Below, piece after piece: positions 27,591 to 38,206 of a stretch of 64,000 nt of DNA. Within the stretch, counting starts at the first letter, position 1. Each line of letters opens with the position of its first letter. The DNA comes from Kastovskya adunca ATA6-11-RM4 (lineage in GTDB: Bacteria > Cyanobacteriota > Cyanobacteriia > Cyanobacteriales > Coleofasciculaceae), in contig JAHHHJ010000003.1 of the NCBI GenBank assembly GCA_019359445.1, positions 1-64,000 of the forward strand, in the 5' to 3' direction. The notes under the pieces are model-generated. The model searched no databases, was not told the DNA's origin, and saw only the letters and a list, made by a program, of their open reading frames with translations. The position numbers and the translations under genes are program-made.

Positions 27591-28208
27591 ATGACGAATG
27601 ACGATCGCTACCTCTTGTTTTACAAGCCTTACAATGTCTTGAGTCAGTTTACCGACAAGGAAGCGGCAGAAACTGAGCGGGAAACGTTGAAAGATTACAT
27701 TCCGGTACCGTCGGTTTATCCGGTGGGACGGTTGGATCGAGATAGTGAAGGATTGTTGCTGCTCACCAATAATGGGCGTTTACAGCACCGACTTTCAGAT
27801 CGACAATTTCAACATCCCCGTACTTACTGGGTGCAGGTCGAGCGCGTTCCTGATGCGGCGGCTATGGAGACACTGCGCCAAGGGGTGACGATCCAAGATT
27901 ACCGCACGCGACCCGCTAAGGTAAGGCTTTTGGAAAAGGAACCGGACTTACCACCGCGCAATCCTCCGGTGCGCTTTCGCTTATCTGTGCCGACGGCGTG
28001 GCTGGAGATGACGCTGACGGAAGGGCGCAATCGGCAGGTACGGCGGATGACGGCGGCGGTGGGATTTCCAACGTTGCGGCTGGTGCGGGTAGCGATCGCC
28101 CGCCTCTGTTTGACTGGGTTAGCACCGGGAGAGTGGCGTGATCTGACGGCGGCTGAACTCAAGGGGCTTTTGCAGTTGTGTAGACTCTCTGTATCTAAGC
28201 TAATGTGA
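27591..28208 (+). CDS. rluE: rRNA pseudouridine synthase, RluE/RsuA type
   Basis: Isomerises a uridine in rRNA. The catalytic Asp is in [15 protein letters not shown], with the family motifs [13 protein letters not shown] at the start and [23 protein letters not shown] near the end. It lacks the N-terminal S4 RNA-binding domain, as in E. coli RluE, which modifies 23S rRNA U2457; the exact target here is inferred. The start ATG lies within a TGACTAATGAC-type dispersed sequence and has no clear ribosome site. At 205 residues the length fits RluE. Confidence 0.87.
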   Translation: MTNDDRYLLFYKPYNVLSQFTDKEAAETERETLKDYIPVPSVYPVGRLDRDSEGLLLLTNNGRLQHRLSDRQFQHPRTYWVQVERVPDAAAMETLRQGVTIQDYRTRPAKVRLLEKEPDLPPRNPPVRFRLSVPTAWLEMTLTEGRNRQVRRMTAAVGFPTLRLVRVAIARLCLTGLAPGEWRDLTAAELKGLLQLCRLSVSKLM

Positions 28209-28497
28209 TCGGGGAGCTTGTGTGGCATTGTTTGATTTCGGTTCGGTTAAAGTGACAACAACCGGACTCGGTAAATTGGTGAGCGTAGATTAAAGATAAG
28301 TTAGATAAATAACCGCAGGGTTGGGGAGAGATTTCACGGCTATCAGTTGCTGCCTTGTCCATAATCCTGTAACTCTGAAGAAGATGTAACCAGAATGGTT
28401 TATACGCAAGAGGCGATAGGGAGATGTGGCAAACTAGATGGCAGTTAACTTGTCAGAAAAATTTAGAAACCCCGATGGGATTTGAGGAAGTTCCATT

Positions 28498-30744
28498 ATG
28501 TTGATCTGTCCCCAGTGTCAGTTTGAAAACCCCAATACAAACAAGTTTTGTCAAAGATGTGGAACTTCCCTGACTCACAAAACCTGTCATGAATGCGCTA
28601 CCCTTGTCCCGGTAAATGCGGCAAATTGCCAAAATTGCGGGGCGTTTACAGGAACTGTCTGGTGGGCAATCATTTCTAGAGACTCAGGAGACTCAGGCTT
28701 ACAGACGGTGGCGGAGGGTGAAGCACAAGCGCCAGTAGAGGCAATAGAACCAGTTGCCCAGAACGCGGCGGAAGTAGAAACAGAAATACCTCAGCCCTTA
28801 ATTTCAGAAGCTGACGAAACCTTACCGCCGCTAGAGTCTTTGCCGGAATCCACCTCCAAGACCTCAGAGACTAGTCCCCTTCCGGAGCCGGAAGAAATAA
28901 CAGAAATACAAGTCCCGCTCAATCAGGCAAGTTTAGATTCAGAGGATCAAGAGGCTGTAATGCCTGAGAAAGGGAGTCTGAATGCTTCCCAGGAAGTGGC
29001 AGGGAGCGACAATGCTGTTGCCTCAACAACGGCAGTCACATTTTTAGATACGCAGCAACGCTACCGACTGTTGTCTTCTCAAGGCTTTGAAACGATAACA
29101 ACTGGGGAAGTTGTCGTACCAGTGTTGGACTCTCAACCGTTTCAAAAGTCGCTTTTGGAAGCGCTGATGGAGCAGCAACAAACCGATGGGGGAAACTTGG
29201 ATGCGGCTGGTTTTTCGGCACGAATTGAATCAGACGCTTGGGGAGTGATTGGCATTCCCGCGATCGCTAAACCTTATCTGGCTCTACAAGGCTCCTATTA
29301 CCCGATCATGCCAGAGGTACACGATGCTTGGCAGCAGGATCAAACGGCGGTGGTATTGCTGGAAGACCGTTCGGATTACCAACTCCTCTCTGAGTTGTGG
29401 GGACAAGAAGATATCCCAACGTTACAGCTTTTGTACTGGCTGGATGAAATGGCAAAGCTATGGGCAGCTTTAGAACCTTGGCACTGTCGTCAGAGTCTCT
29501 TGGAAGAGAGCAATTTGCGGGTGGATGAAGACCAGTCTTTAAGCCTCCAACGCTTGTATGTAGAAGCCCCAGGGCAGGTATTAACGCTTCAGGATTTGGG
29601 GAACAGGTGGCAGCAACTGTTCAATCAGTCCCAGCGAACGCAGTTTACCTCCCTCGATCAGTTACTTCGCTCTTTGCACGGTGGTGAGATCCAAACCGTC
29701 GAGGAATTGCGATCGCACTTAGAAGCGATCGCCCACGAACAACAATCTTCTTCAGATTCAATTCCCGAAGCCATTAATTCCACCGCGATCGCTACAGGAG
29801 CCACTCAGTCCATGACATCAGCATCTAACAACCCAGCAAATACCGGAGTCTTAGGCAAGGAGGGCGAGCGTAGCAATGAGGCAGACGATCTGCCGACAGT
29901 AATTTTACCAATGCAGTTATTAAGTCTCGATGATGCGGGTTGCACTGATATTGGTCAGCAGCGAGACCACAACGAAGACTCCTTCGGTATCCAAACCTCG
30001 ATCAAAAAGCAGGAAATGCCTATAGGACGGACGCTGCAGGCACGGGGCTTATACATCCTCTGCGATGGGATGGGGGGACATGCAGCCGGGGAAGTCGCCA
30101 GCGCCATGGCAGTAGATAGTCTAAATCGCTACTTTAGTGACCGCTGGAAAGATGAGTTGCCCACAGAAGAAACAATCCGCGAGGCAGTGCATCAGGCAAA
30201 TCACGCCATTTATGATGTTAACTTGCAAAATTCCAGCACCGGCAGCGGACGGATGGGAACGACGCTGGCAATGATTTTAATTCAAGATACCAATGTGGCG
30301 ATCGCCCATGTAGGAGACAGTCGCCTTTATCGCCTCACCCGCAAACGCGGCTTAGAACAAGTCACCACCGACCACGAAGTCGGTCAACGGGAAATTCGGC
30401 GGGGAGTAGAAGCCGCGATCGCCTATTCTCGTCCCGATGCTTACCAGCTCACTCAAGCCTTAGGCCCGCGCAGCGAACAATTTGTCAGCCCTGACATCCA
30501 ATTTTTAGAACTCAATGAAGATACATTATTTATATTGTGTTCTGATGGCTTGTCGGACAACGATCTGTTAGAAACATGTTGGCAGACTCACCTGGCTCCT
30601 TTACTCTCGTCTCGTGCCAATTTAGATCAAGGCATTCTGCAACTTGTTGAACTTGCCAACGAGCACAATGGTCATGACAACATCACCGTTATTCTCATCC
30701 GCGTCAAAGTGCGACCCAATTTTGACGGACAGCAATTAATTTAA
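28498..30744 (+). CDS. PP2C-type Ser/Thr phosphatase with N-terminal zinc ribbons
   Basis: Two zinc-ribbon units open the protein (CPQCQFENPNTNKFCQRCG and CHECATLVPVNAANCQNCG). An acidic linker and a middle region of about 280 residues with no recognised domain follow. The C-terminal PP2C domain (about 472-745) keeps the metal-binding motifs DHNEDSFG, DGMGGHAAGEVAS, HVGDSRLYRL and DGLSDND. It removes phosphate from Ser/Thr residues using Mn or Mg. It lies 129 bp upstream of an FHA-kinase on the same strand, a classic kinase-phosphatase pairing. Zinc ribbons in this position are common in cyanobacterial signalling proteins. Confidence 0.92.
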   Translation: MLICPQCQFENPNTNKFCQRCGTSLTHKTCHECATLVPVNAANCQNCGAFTGTVWWAIISRDSGDSGLQTVAEGEAQAPVEAIEPVAQNAAEVETEIPQPLISEADETLPPLESLPESTSKTSETSPLPEPEEITEIQVPLNQASLDSEDQEAVMPEKGSLNASQEVAGSDNAVASTTAVTFLDTQQRYRLLSSQGFETITTGEVVVPVLDSQPFQKSLLEALMEQQQTDGGNLDAAGFSARIESDAWGVIGIPAIAKPYLALQGSYYPIMPEVHDAWQQDQTAVVLLEDRSDYQLLSELWGQEDIPTLQLLYWLDEMAKLWAALEPWHCRQSLLEESNLRVDEDQSLSLQRLYVEAPGQVLTLQDLGNRWQQLFNQSQRTQFTSLDQLLRSLHGGEIQTVEELRSHLEAIAHEQQSSSDSIPEAINSTAIATGATQSMTSASNNPANTGVLGKEGERSNEADDLPTVILPMQLLSLDDAGCTDIGQQRDHNEDSFGIQTSIKKQEMPIGRTLQARGLYILCDGMGGHAAGEVASAMAVDSLNRYFSDRWKDELPTEETIREAVHQANHAIYDVNLQNSSTGSGRMGTTLAMILIQDTNVAIAHVGDSRLYRLTRKRGLEQVTTDHEVGQREIRRGVEAAIAYSRPDAYQLTQALGPRSEQFVSPDIQFLELNEDTLFILCSDGLSDNDLLETCWQTHLAPLLSSRANLDQGILQLVELANEHNGHDNITVILIRVKVRPNFDGQQLI

Positions 30745-30873
30745 AGATGGGGATTGGCAGAGCGGGAATTGACGCTTTGATGAATAGAATTTTGGTAATC
30801 AATCATGAGCAAATAGCAATGAACTATGAATAACGGACTAATGATTCATGTCTAAATGACTAATGACTAATTT

Positions 30874-32130
30874 ATGGTCACGCTGACACTTTTACATCCC
30901 CCGGCGCACACTCCCTTACAGCAGTGGCACTTTCAAAACCAATCGATTATTCGGATTGGTCGTTCCCCTGATAATGATGTCGTTATTAACGATCCCTTAG
31001 TCTCGCGGTATCACCTGGAACTAAAGGCAATCAATGCCTCAGCCGATAGTGCCTGGAAACTGCTCAATCAAGGAACCAATGGCACCTTTCTCAATGGGGT
31101 GCTAGTGTCGCGGGGGCTGCTTCCAGCGGATGCTCTAATTCAGTTGGCAAGAGAAGGGCCGTTGCTGAAATTTCAAACCCAGCCATTAACTGCTCCTGAT
31201 TCGCCAGCGACGCCCAGCGCTCCACCGCCAAAGGAGTTACTGGAGAAAACAATCCACTCTTTTGTGCCTTGTACCCATCCAGACAATTCACCCAGTAATT
31301 TATTTTGCATTCACTGCGGGCAACCTTTGGTAGAGGTGCAGCGATTTATCCACCAGTATCAGGTACTGCGGACGCTGGGTCAGGGAGGGATGGGGACAAC
31401 TTACCTAGCCTGGGAAAAAGGGGGGAAAACGTCATCCCATCCGCATTTGCTAGTGCTCAAAGAAATGAATGCAGATATGGCACAAATCAGCAAAGCTCAG
31501 GAACTGTTTGAGCGAGAAGCACGTACCCTTAAGGCGTTGAATCATCCAGGGATTCCTCAGTACTATGACTTCTTTGTCGAAGATGGGAAAAAATACCTGG
31601 CAATGGAACTCATTCATGGTCAGGATTTAGAGCAGCGAATTTATCAGCATGGGCCGATTGCCCTCCCGCAGGCGATTGGGTGGATGATCCAAACCTGTGA
31701 CGTTTTAGACTACATTCACTCCTGTAATCCGCCATTGATTCACCGGGATATTAAACCCGCTAACTTAATGGTTCGTCATCGAGAGCAGCGCGTGGTTGTT
31801 CTTGACTTTGGCGCGGTGAAAGAAATTGGCACTCCCCTCGGAACTCGCATCGGTGCAGAGGGATACAGTGCCCCAGAACAAGATCTGGGTCAACCCTGCA
31901 CTCAGTCTGACCTTTATTCAATTGGCCCAACGCTGATTTTTCTCCTCACTGGAGTCAACCCTTTCAAGTTTTATCGTCGTCTGGGTTCTGGCTATGGTTT
32001 TGATGTTAAAGGGATTCCCACGATTACGCCGCAGTTACGGGAATTAATTGAGCGAGTATGCGCCCCCAGACCGCGCGATCGCCACCAAACGGCTCAGGAG
32101 TTGTCACGCGCTCTCGCTGCTTGCCTGTAG
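30874..32130 (+). CDS. FHA-domain Ser/Thr protein kinase
   Basis: The N-terminal FHA domain (about residues 20-95) has IRIGRSPDNDVVI and NGTFLNG, for binding phosphothreonine. A single zinc-ribbon-like CTHP..FCIHCG unit follows at about 130-150. The kinase domain (about 160-418) has the glycine loop LGQGGMGTTYLA, the catalytic HRDIKPAN near 289, DFGA near 310 and SAPEQ. All key residues are present. No membrane segment or C-terminal sensor is visible, so it is probably cytoplasmic. It pairs with the phosphatase upstream. Its substrates are unknown. Confidence 0.93.
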   Translation: MVTLTLLHPPAHTPLQQWHFQNQSIIRIGRSPDNDVVINDPLVSRYHLELKAINASADSAWKLLNQGTNGTFLNGVLVSRGLLPADALIQLAREGPLLKFQTQPLTAPDSPATPSAPPPKELLEKTIHSFVPCTHPDNSPSNLFCIHCGQPLVEVQRFIHQYQVLRTLGQGGMGTTYLAWEKGGKTSSHPHLLVLKEMNADMAQISKAQELFEREARTLKALNHPGIPQYYDFFVEDGKKYLAMELIHGQDLEQRIYQHGPIALPQAIGWMIQTCDVLDYIHSCNPPLIHRDIKPANLMVRHREQRVVVLDFGAVKEIGTPLGTRIGAEGYSAPEQDLGQPCTQSDLYSIGPTLIFLLTGVNPFKFYRRLGSGYGFDVKGIPTITPQLRELIERVCAPRPRDRHQTAQELSRALAACL

Positions 32131-32875
32131 CGTTTTGGGAGATGGGTGATCAGGAGATGGAGGGGATGGAGGGATAAAAGTTTTAGCTATTAGCTTAAAA
32201 ATGTGCAAGGTTATTTGATAACAGCTTATTGAAGAAATTGAGGGAAAGGCGATGCCAATTCCAAGTCAGTATTTGGATGAGCAGGTGAGGCATTGCGTTT
32301 GTACCCTACTCCAGTAAATTTACTTAGAAACGGTGACAGGGGGGATTTGGGCAGCAAGGCGGTTTGCTGTTGTCACTGGGATTGACTTTGCAAATAAAGG
32401 CGATCGCCTCAATCTATTTTGCTAACCTAAACCGGAAATAATAGTAGCAATGCTTTTGTTACTTTTGCTACCTCATTTGTCCGTAAAAACCTCAGTATTT
32501 AGCATAAAGATTGGCTTAAAACAATTTAAGCTTGTGAATTATTTGTGGAGTCAAGGTAAAGATTTAGTGAAGTAGAACTTCCAATACAGATTTTTAGTTG
32601 ACAAATCCTCAGTAGATTCACTAGTTTGGAATGAACAGCACTTGAGAAATTGCCACTATGGCTCAAGATCGCTTGTTTCACAGGAAATTATGCTAATTGT
32701 TGAAACTTTAAAACGGTCAATCCTCATGATTCAATTGGTTATTTTCTTTGAAAATACCTAGCGTCTGTAGCAAGTTTTTTTCATAAGTTTTTTTTTAATC
32801 AATCATTATTAGCTATCAGGTAATTCTTACTCGATAGCGCTTCCGGCGATAATCTTCATTTTTCGAGGTAGCTGA
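32131..32875. other. Long intergenic region upstream of the HetC-like exporter
   Basis: 745 bp with no convincing ORF. It contains HIP1 sites and long T-runs near 32775-32800. It also holds the palindrome-like site at 32651-32663 with a -10-like TATGCT at 32689-32694. A long 5' leader of about 180 bp before the exporter is implied if that promoter is used. Confidence 0.45.
32651..32663. promoter_or_regulatory. TGCCA-N3-TGGC operator candidate, exporter copy
   Basis: TGCCACTATGGCT, 25 bp upstream of the -10-like TATGCT and 212 bp before the exporter ATG. Its last base departs from the perfect palindrome. An outer CTTGAG/CTCAAG inverted repeat brackets it. Confidence 0.4.
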
Positions 32876-35800
32876 ATGAAGCAAAATTCAGGAGTGCTTG
32901 CGCCATCTCTCGTTGTTGAGAAAGATTCTCGCTTGACTCTGCAACGTCTTTTACCACCCTTACAATCAACACCAGACAGTCCCAAACTGCTCTCAAATTT
33001 GAGCCAGGACTTTGAATTTGTAGAGTTTCAACTGGGCGATTCTATTGATAGCATACCCACTGGCTCTCAAAATTCTGCTTATAGCGAACAAAGTCAACCG
33101 TATTTTTATATAATTTGCCAGGGGCGGGTACGGTTACTGAGCTTCGATGCTCAGAAACAACGAGAAGTTTCCGTCCAAGTCCTGACAGAAGGGGAAATCT
33201 TTGGCGGTGAGGCTTATTTTTGCCAGGAGGAGTGGTTGCCTTATCAGGCGATCGCGGCTAGCCCGGTGCAAGTCGCCCGCATTTCCCTAGACGCATTGCG
33301 CCCTTGGCTGGAGAAACCGGAACTCGCAGCCAACTGGCGTGCTAGCGCCCATAATCAGCAACGCCTCATCTTTTTTAAAACCGAAAGTGACTTGTGCGGC
33401 GAGAGTGTCTCCTTGGGGCGATCGCTTACCAGTCACCAACTGCAACAACTTTTACCCTACTTAGTGGAACAACGCATTCAAGCTGGGGCAGCGTTGGCGC
33501 AAGCGACACCCGCTAAGGCGGGTCGTTTTTGGCTGCGTCGCGGTCAAATTGATGGTCAATCTTTGCCGGAGGGGAGTTCCTGGGGCTATCCAGCAGATAC
33601 TCCCCTAACTGGTATTGCCCAAACCGATTTACTGGTTTACCAGCTACCCGCCGAACATTGGGAAACCGCCTGCGCGATCGCTCCCCTGCTAGCGACGGCT
33701 TGGGGAGATCCCGTCCCAACAAAGAGCAACGGACGCCAAGCCCGTCCTACCGGGCTTCCCTCCTCCCCCATTACCAGCAACGCTTCTCGTTCCCCTCAAC
33801 TGCAAGTTCCCCCAACTCTCTCCTCAAACGAATCCCCAACGGTGGAATTTCCTAAACCGTTGAAACATCGGCGCTGGCGCTGGGGGAGCTTTCCCTACAT
33901 CGAGCAACAAAGTACCTCCGACTGCGGGGCGGCTTGCTTGGCAATGATTAGCCGCTACTGGGGCAAGTCACTGAGCATTAACTTTATCCGCAATTTGGCA
34001 AATATCGGGCGGGCGGGGGCGTCTTTAAAAAGTCTTGCCAAAGCAGCAGAAAGTTTGGGTTACCAAGCGCGTCCGGTGCGGGCAAGTTTAAGCCGTTTGG
34101 TGGAGCAACAGCAGCCCTGGATTGCCCACTGGCAAGGCGATCACTACATCGTTGTCTATAAAGTTAAAGGCGATCGCGTACAGGTTGCCGATCCAGCGCG
34201 GGGAAAGCGATCGCTCACACGCTCAGCATTCCTCGCTGGCTGGACAGGATACGCCCTGTTGCTCGAACCCACAGAAGCTCTCAAAGCGCTTCCCAACGAA
34301 AAACAGTCCCTGGGCAGATTCTTGGCAGTACTTTTGCCCTACCGTTCCCTGTGGGGGCAAATTCTTCTGGCTTCCTTGCTCATTCAAGTTTTTGGGCTAG
34401 TTACTCCCCTATTTACCCAAATCATTCTTGACCAAGTAGTGGTCAACAGAAGCCTCAGCACGCTGAATGTTTTTGCCATCGGCTTATTGATTTTTGGAGT
34501 TTGGGGCATTGGCTTATCCGCAACTCGGCAGTATCTGTTGAGCTATTTTTCTAACCGCTTGGATCTCACCTTAATTAGCGGCTTTATGAGCCATACGCTG
34601 CTACTGCCTTTAAAGTTTTTTGAATCCCGCCATGTGGGAGATATCCTCACAAGGGTTCAGGAAAATCAAAAAATCCAGCGTTTTTTGGTTAACCAAGTAG
34701 CGATAGCTTGGTTGGATTTACTGATGGGGTTTGTCTACCTAGCGTTGATGTTTTATTACAACTGGCAACTTACCCTGTTGGTGCTGGCACTCATTCCCCC
34801 CATTTTCTTTTTGACCTTAGGTGCAACTCCTTTTCTGCGGAAAATTTCGCGGGATGTGTTTAATGATGCCGCCGAGCAAAACTCGGTACTGGTAGAAACG
34901 ATGACAGGTATTGCCACGGTAAAAGCAACAGCGGCAGAACAAGAGTTGCGTTGGCGTTGGGAAGACCGTTTAACCAAGTTCCTCAACGCGCGATTTCGGG
35001 CGCAGAAGTTGGGAATTAATTTGCAAGCTGCCAATGGCTTGATTAATTCCCTAGGAAGTACCGCTTTGTTGTGGTACGGGGCATTGTTGGTGATTCAAGG
35101 TGAGCTAACGATTGGTCAGTTTGTTGCCTTTAATATGCTGGTTGGGCGAGTCCTTAGCCCGGTGCTGGCACTTGTCGATATTTGGGACGAACTGCAAGAA
35201 GTTTTGATTTCTGTAGAACGGCTGAACGATGTTTTTTCTACTCAGCCGGAAGAGTCGCCAGGAAACCCCATGCTGGTGTTGCCACCCGTGCGCGGTGAGG
35301 TGCATTTGGAAAATGTTACCTTCCGCTACGACACGGAGGATGAACGGAACACGCTGGAGAACATCAATTTTTCTGTAGAGGCAGGGCAAACCATTGCTCT
35401 AGTTGGTCGTAGCGGTTCCGGTAAGAGTACGTTGGTCAAGCTGCTTCAGGGGTTATATCATCCCGTCAAGGGTCGAATCTCGATTGATGGTCATGATATC
35501 CGTCATGTTTCTCCCCAGTCTTTGCGATCGCAATTGGGCGTTGTTCCCCAAGACTGTTATTTATTCTCTGGGACGATTTTAGAAAACATAACCCTGTATC
35601 GCCCGGAATTTACGATGGAGCAAGCGATTGAAGTTGCCAAGCTAGCGGAAGCTCATGCATTCATTCAAATGCTGCCTCTGGGTTACAACACCAAAGTCGG
35701 AGAGCGGGGCGCAAGCCTATCGGGAGGACAGCGGCAACGGATTGCGATCGCCCGTGCTTTGTTGGGAGAACCACGGATTTTGATTTTGGATGAAGCAACT

Positions 35801-36025
35801 AGTTCCCTAGATACCGAGTCAGAACGGCGATTTCAGCAAAACCTCGCTCGCCTTTCCCGCGATCGCACCACCTTCATCATCGCTCACCGCCTCTCCACGG
35901 TACGCAATGCAGACTGCATCCTCGTCCTAGACCGAGGCATTCTCGTTGAACAAGGCACCCACGACGAACTAATGGCAAAAGAAGGGCTTTACTACCATCT
36001 AGCCCAGCAGCAGCTCGATCTTTAA
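32876..36025 (+). CDS. hetC: HetC-like peptidase-containing ABC exporter (C39)
   Basis: 1049 residues in the inner membrane. A cyclic-nucleotide-binding-like domain lies at about 40-160 (IICQGRVRLLSF, GEIFGGEAYF). The C39 cysteine peptidase at about 340-470 has an intact triad: Cys350 (TSDCGAAC), His423 (GDHYIVVY) and Asp439 (VADPA). Membrane segments span about 480-780. The ATPase has GRSGSGKST near 845, LSGGQRQR near 948, LILDEATSSLD near 970 and IAHRLST. C39 exporters cut precursors after a double-glycine leader while exporting them. Domain order and length match Anabaena HetC, and a HetP-like gene lies downstream as at that locus. Other cyanobacterial C39 exporters are the alternative. 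Confidence 0.88.
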   Translation: MKQNSGVLAPSLVVEKDSRLTLQRLLPPLQSTPDSPKLLSNLSQDFEFVEFQLGDSIDSIPTGSQNSAYSEQSQPYFYIICQGRVRLLSFDAQKQREVSVQVLTEGEIFGGEAYFCQEEWLPYQAIAASPVQVARISLDALRPWLEKPELAANWRASAHNQQRLIFFKTESDLCGESVSLGRSLTSHQLQQLLPYLVEQRIQAGAALAQATPAKAGRFWLRRGQIDGQSLPEGSSWGYPADTPLTGIAQTDLLVYQLPAEHWETACAIAPLLATAWGDPVPTKSNGRQARPTGLPSSPITSNASRSPQLQVPPTLSSNESPTVEFPKPLKHRRWRWGSFPYIEQQSTSDCGAACLAMISRYWGKSLSINFIRNLANIGRAGASLKSLAKAAESLGYQARPVRASLSRLVEQQQPWIAHWQGDHYIVVYKVKGDRVQVADPARGKRSLTRSAFLAGWTGYALLLEPTEALKALPNEKQSLGRFLAVLLPYRSLWGQILLASLLIQVFGLVTPLFTQIILDQVVVNRSLSTLNVFAIGLLIFGVWGIGLSATRQYLLSYFSNRLDLTLISGFMSHTLLLPLKFFESRHVGDILTRVQENQKIQRFLVNQVAIAWLDLLMGFVYLALMFYYNWQLTLLVLALIPPIFFLTLGATPFLRKISRDVFNDAAEQNSVLVETMTGIATVKATAAEQELRWRWEDRLTKFLNARFRAQKLGINLQAANGLINSLGSTALLWYGALLVIQGELTIGQFVAFNMLVGRVLSPVLALVDIWDELQEVLISVERLNDVFSTQPEESPGNPMLVLPPVRGEVHLENVTFRYDTEDERNTLENINFSVEAGQTIALVGRSGSGKSTLVKLLQGLYHPVKGRISIDGHDIRHVSPQSLRSQLGVVPQDCYLFSGTILENITLYRPEFTMEQAIEVAKLAEAHAFIQMLPLGYNTKVGERGASLSGGQRQRIAIARALLGEPRILILDEATSSLDTESERRFQQNLARLSRDRTTFIIAHRLSTVRNADCILVLDRGILVEQGTHDELMAKEGLYYHLAQQQLDL

Positions 36026-36168
36026 CGGCAGCGGCAGCTATTAGCGCGATCGCCGCCACCCCTGGCATTTCAATTTTCTCTGCCGAAAGCATATCCCTCT
36101 AGAGGTATACAAGTATGTTATTTACCTTCCCTAAAGTCCCAGCCGTTAACAAAAGTCAAGCAAAAAGC

Positions 36169-36181
36169 TGCCAAATTGGCA
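36169..36181. promoter_or_regulatory. TGCCA-N3-TGGCA operator candidate, adaptor copy
   Basis: TGCCAAATTGGCA, extended by C/G on the outside to a 15-bp odd palindrome. It lies 26 bp before the -10-like TATATA and 361 bp before the adaptor ATG. Confidence 0.5.
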
Positions 36182-36277
36182 GAGGTGGCTTAGACCAGCA
36201 ACTAGAATATATACGGAGAAGACTGTTAATTGTCCAAAATAACAATAAATCAACCGTATCTTCACTTAAATAACCGT

Positions 36278-36295
36278 AAAATAACGTGTTATTTT
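36278..36295. promoter_or_regulatory. 18-bp AT-rich palindrome
   Basis: AAAATAAC-GT-GTTATTTT is perfect across 8-bp arms and is followed by more T. It could be an operator or a weak attenuator in the leader of the adaptor gene. Confidence 0.35.
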
Positions 36296-36542
36296 TTATC
36301 GGCAACCCGCTTGCTGTTGAGTATTACAAAAGTATTAGGTAGGCGCTTTTCTACTTCCTAAGCCAGATAAATTCCGTTCAGTTCCCTACTGAGACTTCTG
36401 CTAATCCAGAGATTGAAAACTACAAACAGCAATGTTTCTAGTTCGAGTGATGATGCAGCACAAACAATACTTGGCATCAAATTTCTACTAACGCAACGCT
36501 GACCAAGAGCAAATGCTAAAGTTCTCGTTCTAGGTCAATAAC

Positions 36543-38177
36543 ATGAGCTTTTTTAAACGTTTTTTCCGAAGCAGTTCCCCATCAACGGTTTCCAGCCAGC
36601 GAGATCGAGTTACGGCATCAAACAGCACCAATGCTGCCCCAAGGGAATCCTCCTTGTCAGCCACGACGGATACGGCTTCGATTTATGGCGGTGTGGCTAG
36701 CAGGGCGCTGCCAGTTCCTGAAACCTCGACGGCTACAACTCAGTGGTCTAGTTCGGTGCAGACGCTGTTAGATCAGCCTCCTGCAACGCTTCCCTTTCGC
36801 CTCATTGTTGGCGGCATGATTTTCAGTGTTGCCTTTGGTGCCTGGGCATGGTTTGGGCAAATCGAAGACGTGGGTAAAGCTCAAGGGCAGTTGGTGCCGC
36901 AAGGAAAAACCTACAAAGTTCACCCGATTGAGGCGGGCAAGGTGACGGCGGTGGCAGTGAAAGAAGGCGAGACAGTCCGCCAAGGGCAGGTGTTAGCTGA
37001 GTTGGATACTGAGTTGGCACAAAAAGAAGTCGATCGCCTCCAGCAATTACTTAGTGCCTACCAAACCGAATTAGGTCAAAAGCAATCGTTGCTGGAACAA
37101 ATGGGTTTGTCTGCTCAAACCCGTACCGCGATCGCCTCAGCCGATTTGGGCGCTCAACGCAGTGCGATCGCTCAGGCAAGGGAGAAAGCCGCCACAACTC
37201 GCCGATTGCTGGCACAACTGGGAACGGAATCCACGGCTTATCAAGAACGAAGAACCCGCCTAAAACCGCTCACATCAACGCTGCAAGAACGCCTCCAGCA
37301 GCTACGCACCGAGGAAGCGGCACATCAACAGCGCTTAGAACGGCTAAAAACGCTGGGGAAAGAAGGAGCAATTTCCCAAGAATATATCTTTCAAGCCGAG
37401 CAAGCCTTGCGCGATACGCAGCAGCGCATCACTCAAAGCCAACTGCAAGAAGAAACCAGTACCAACGAGCAATTGTTTCAGGCGGAACAATCCTTACGCG
37501 ATCGCACCTCGGCGATTACCACAAGCGAAGGCGAACTGGCTTCTGCCCTCGAAGAAGTCGAGCGTTCTCAAAGCGAATTTGCCCGGAAGCAAGCAGAGGG
37601 ACGCAACATCAAAAACGAAGCCGAGGAGCAAATACAGCAGCTTAAAGTGGAAATTACCCAGCTTGAAGCGAAAATTGCCGAAACGAAAAATTTGCTCGTC
37701 AGTGCCCAAGCCAAACTACAACAACGGTTTCTCTATGCTCCTGTTGATGGCGTCGTTTTATCCCTCAACCTGCAAAATACGGGCGAAGTTGTTCAACCCG
37801 GACAAACCCTTGCCGAAATTGCTCCCCAAAAAGTCCCCTTAGTTCTCTCCGCCGTGCTGCCGAACCAAGAAGCTGGCTTCGTCGAAAAAGGGATGAGCGT
37901 GCAAGTAAAATTCGATGCTTATCCCTATCAGGATTATGGAATTATCCCCGGCAAGGTTGTATCCATTTCCTCTGATGCCAAAGCCGATGAACGGTTGGGG
38001 GCAGTCTATCGCGTAGAAGTGGCATTAGACCGCAACTATGTCACCGCCCAGCAAGAAAAAATTTTCTTCAAGGCAGGTCAGACTGCCACTGCCGATATTA
38101 TCATTCGCCGCCGCCGTATTGCCGATGTATTGTTCGACCCGCTCAAGCAACTGCAAAAAGGCGGAATCAATTTGTAA
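36543..38177 (+). CDS. HlyD-family periplasmic adaptor of the peptide exporter
   Basis: 544 residues. A Ser/Thr-rich cytoplasmic N terminus is followed by one membrane helix (84-104, [21 protein letters not shown]). Split lipoyl halves ([23 protein letters not shown] and [20 protein letters not shown]) flank a long coiled coil at about 150-395. A beta-barrel domain ends the protein. Such adaptors bridge an inner-membrane ABC exporter to an outer-membrane channel. It lies downstream of the HetC-like gene with a 517-bp gap and probably has its own promoter. No outer-membrane TolC-like gene is adjacent. Confidence 0.9.
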   Translation: MSFFKRFFRSSSPSTVSSQRDRVTASNSTNAAPRESSLSATTDTASIYGGVASRALPVPETSTATTQWSSSVQTLLDQPPATLPFRLIVGGMIFSVAFGAWAWFGQIEDVGKAQGQLVPQGKTYKVHPIEAGKVTAVAVKEGETVRQGQVLAELDTELAQKEVDRLQQLLSAYQTELGQKQSLLEQMGLSAQTRTAIASADLGAQRSAIAQAREKAATTRRLLAQLGTESTAYQERRTRLKPLTSTLQERLQQLRTEEAAHQQRLERLKTLGKEGAISQEYIFQAEQALRDTQQRITQSQLQEETSTNEQLFQAEQSLRDRTSAITTSEGELASALEEVERSQSEFARKQAEGRNIKNEAEEQIQQLKVEITQLEAKIAETKNLLVSAQAKLQQRFLYAPVDGVVLSLNLQNTGEVVQPGQTLAEIAPQKVPLVLSAVLPNQEAGFVEKGMSVQVKFDAYPYQDYGIIPGKVVSISSDAKADERLGAVYRVEVALDRNYVTAQQEKIFFKAGQTATADIIIRRRRIADVLFDPLKQLQKGGINL

Positions 38178-38206
38178 ATGTCAGTTTTTACAGGGAAATA
38201 ACAATA

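Larger units (their letters stand above)
36026..36542. other. Intergenic region before the HlyD-type gene
   Basis: 517 bp without an ORF. It holds the operator candidate at 36169-36181, a -10-like TATATA at 36208-36213, and the AT-rich palindrome at 36278-36295. This implies the adaptor has its own promoter with a long leader. Confidence 0.45.
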
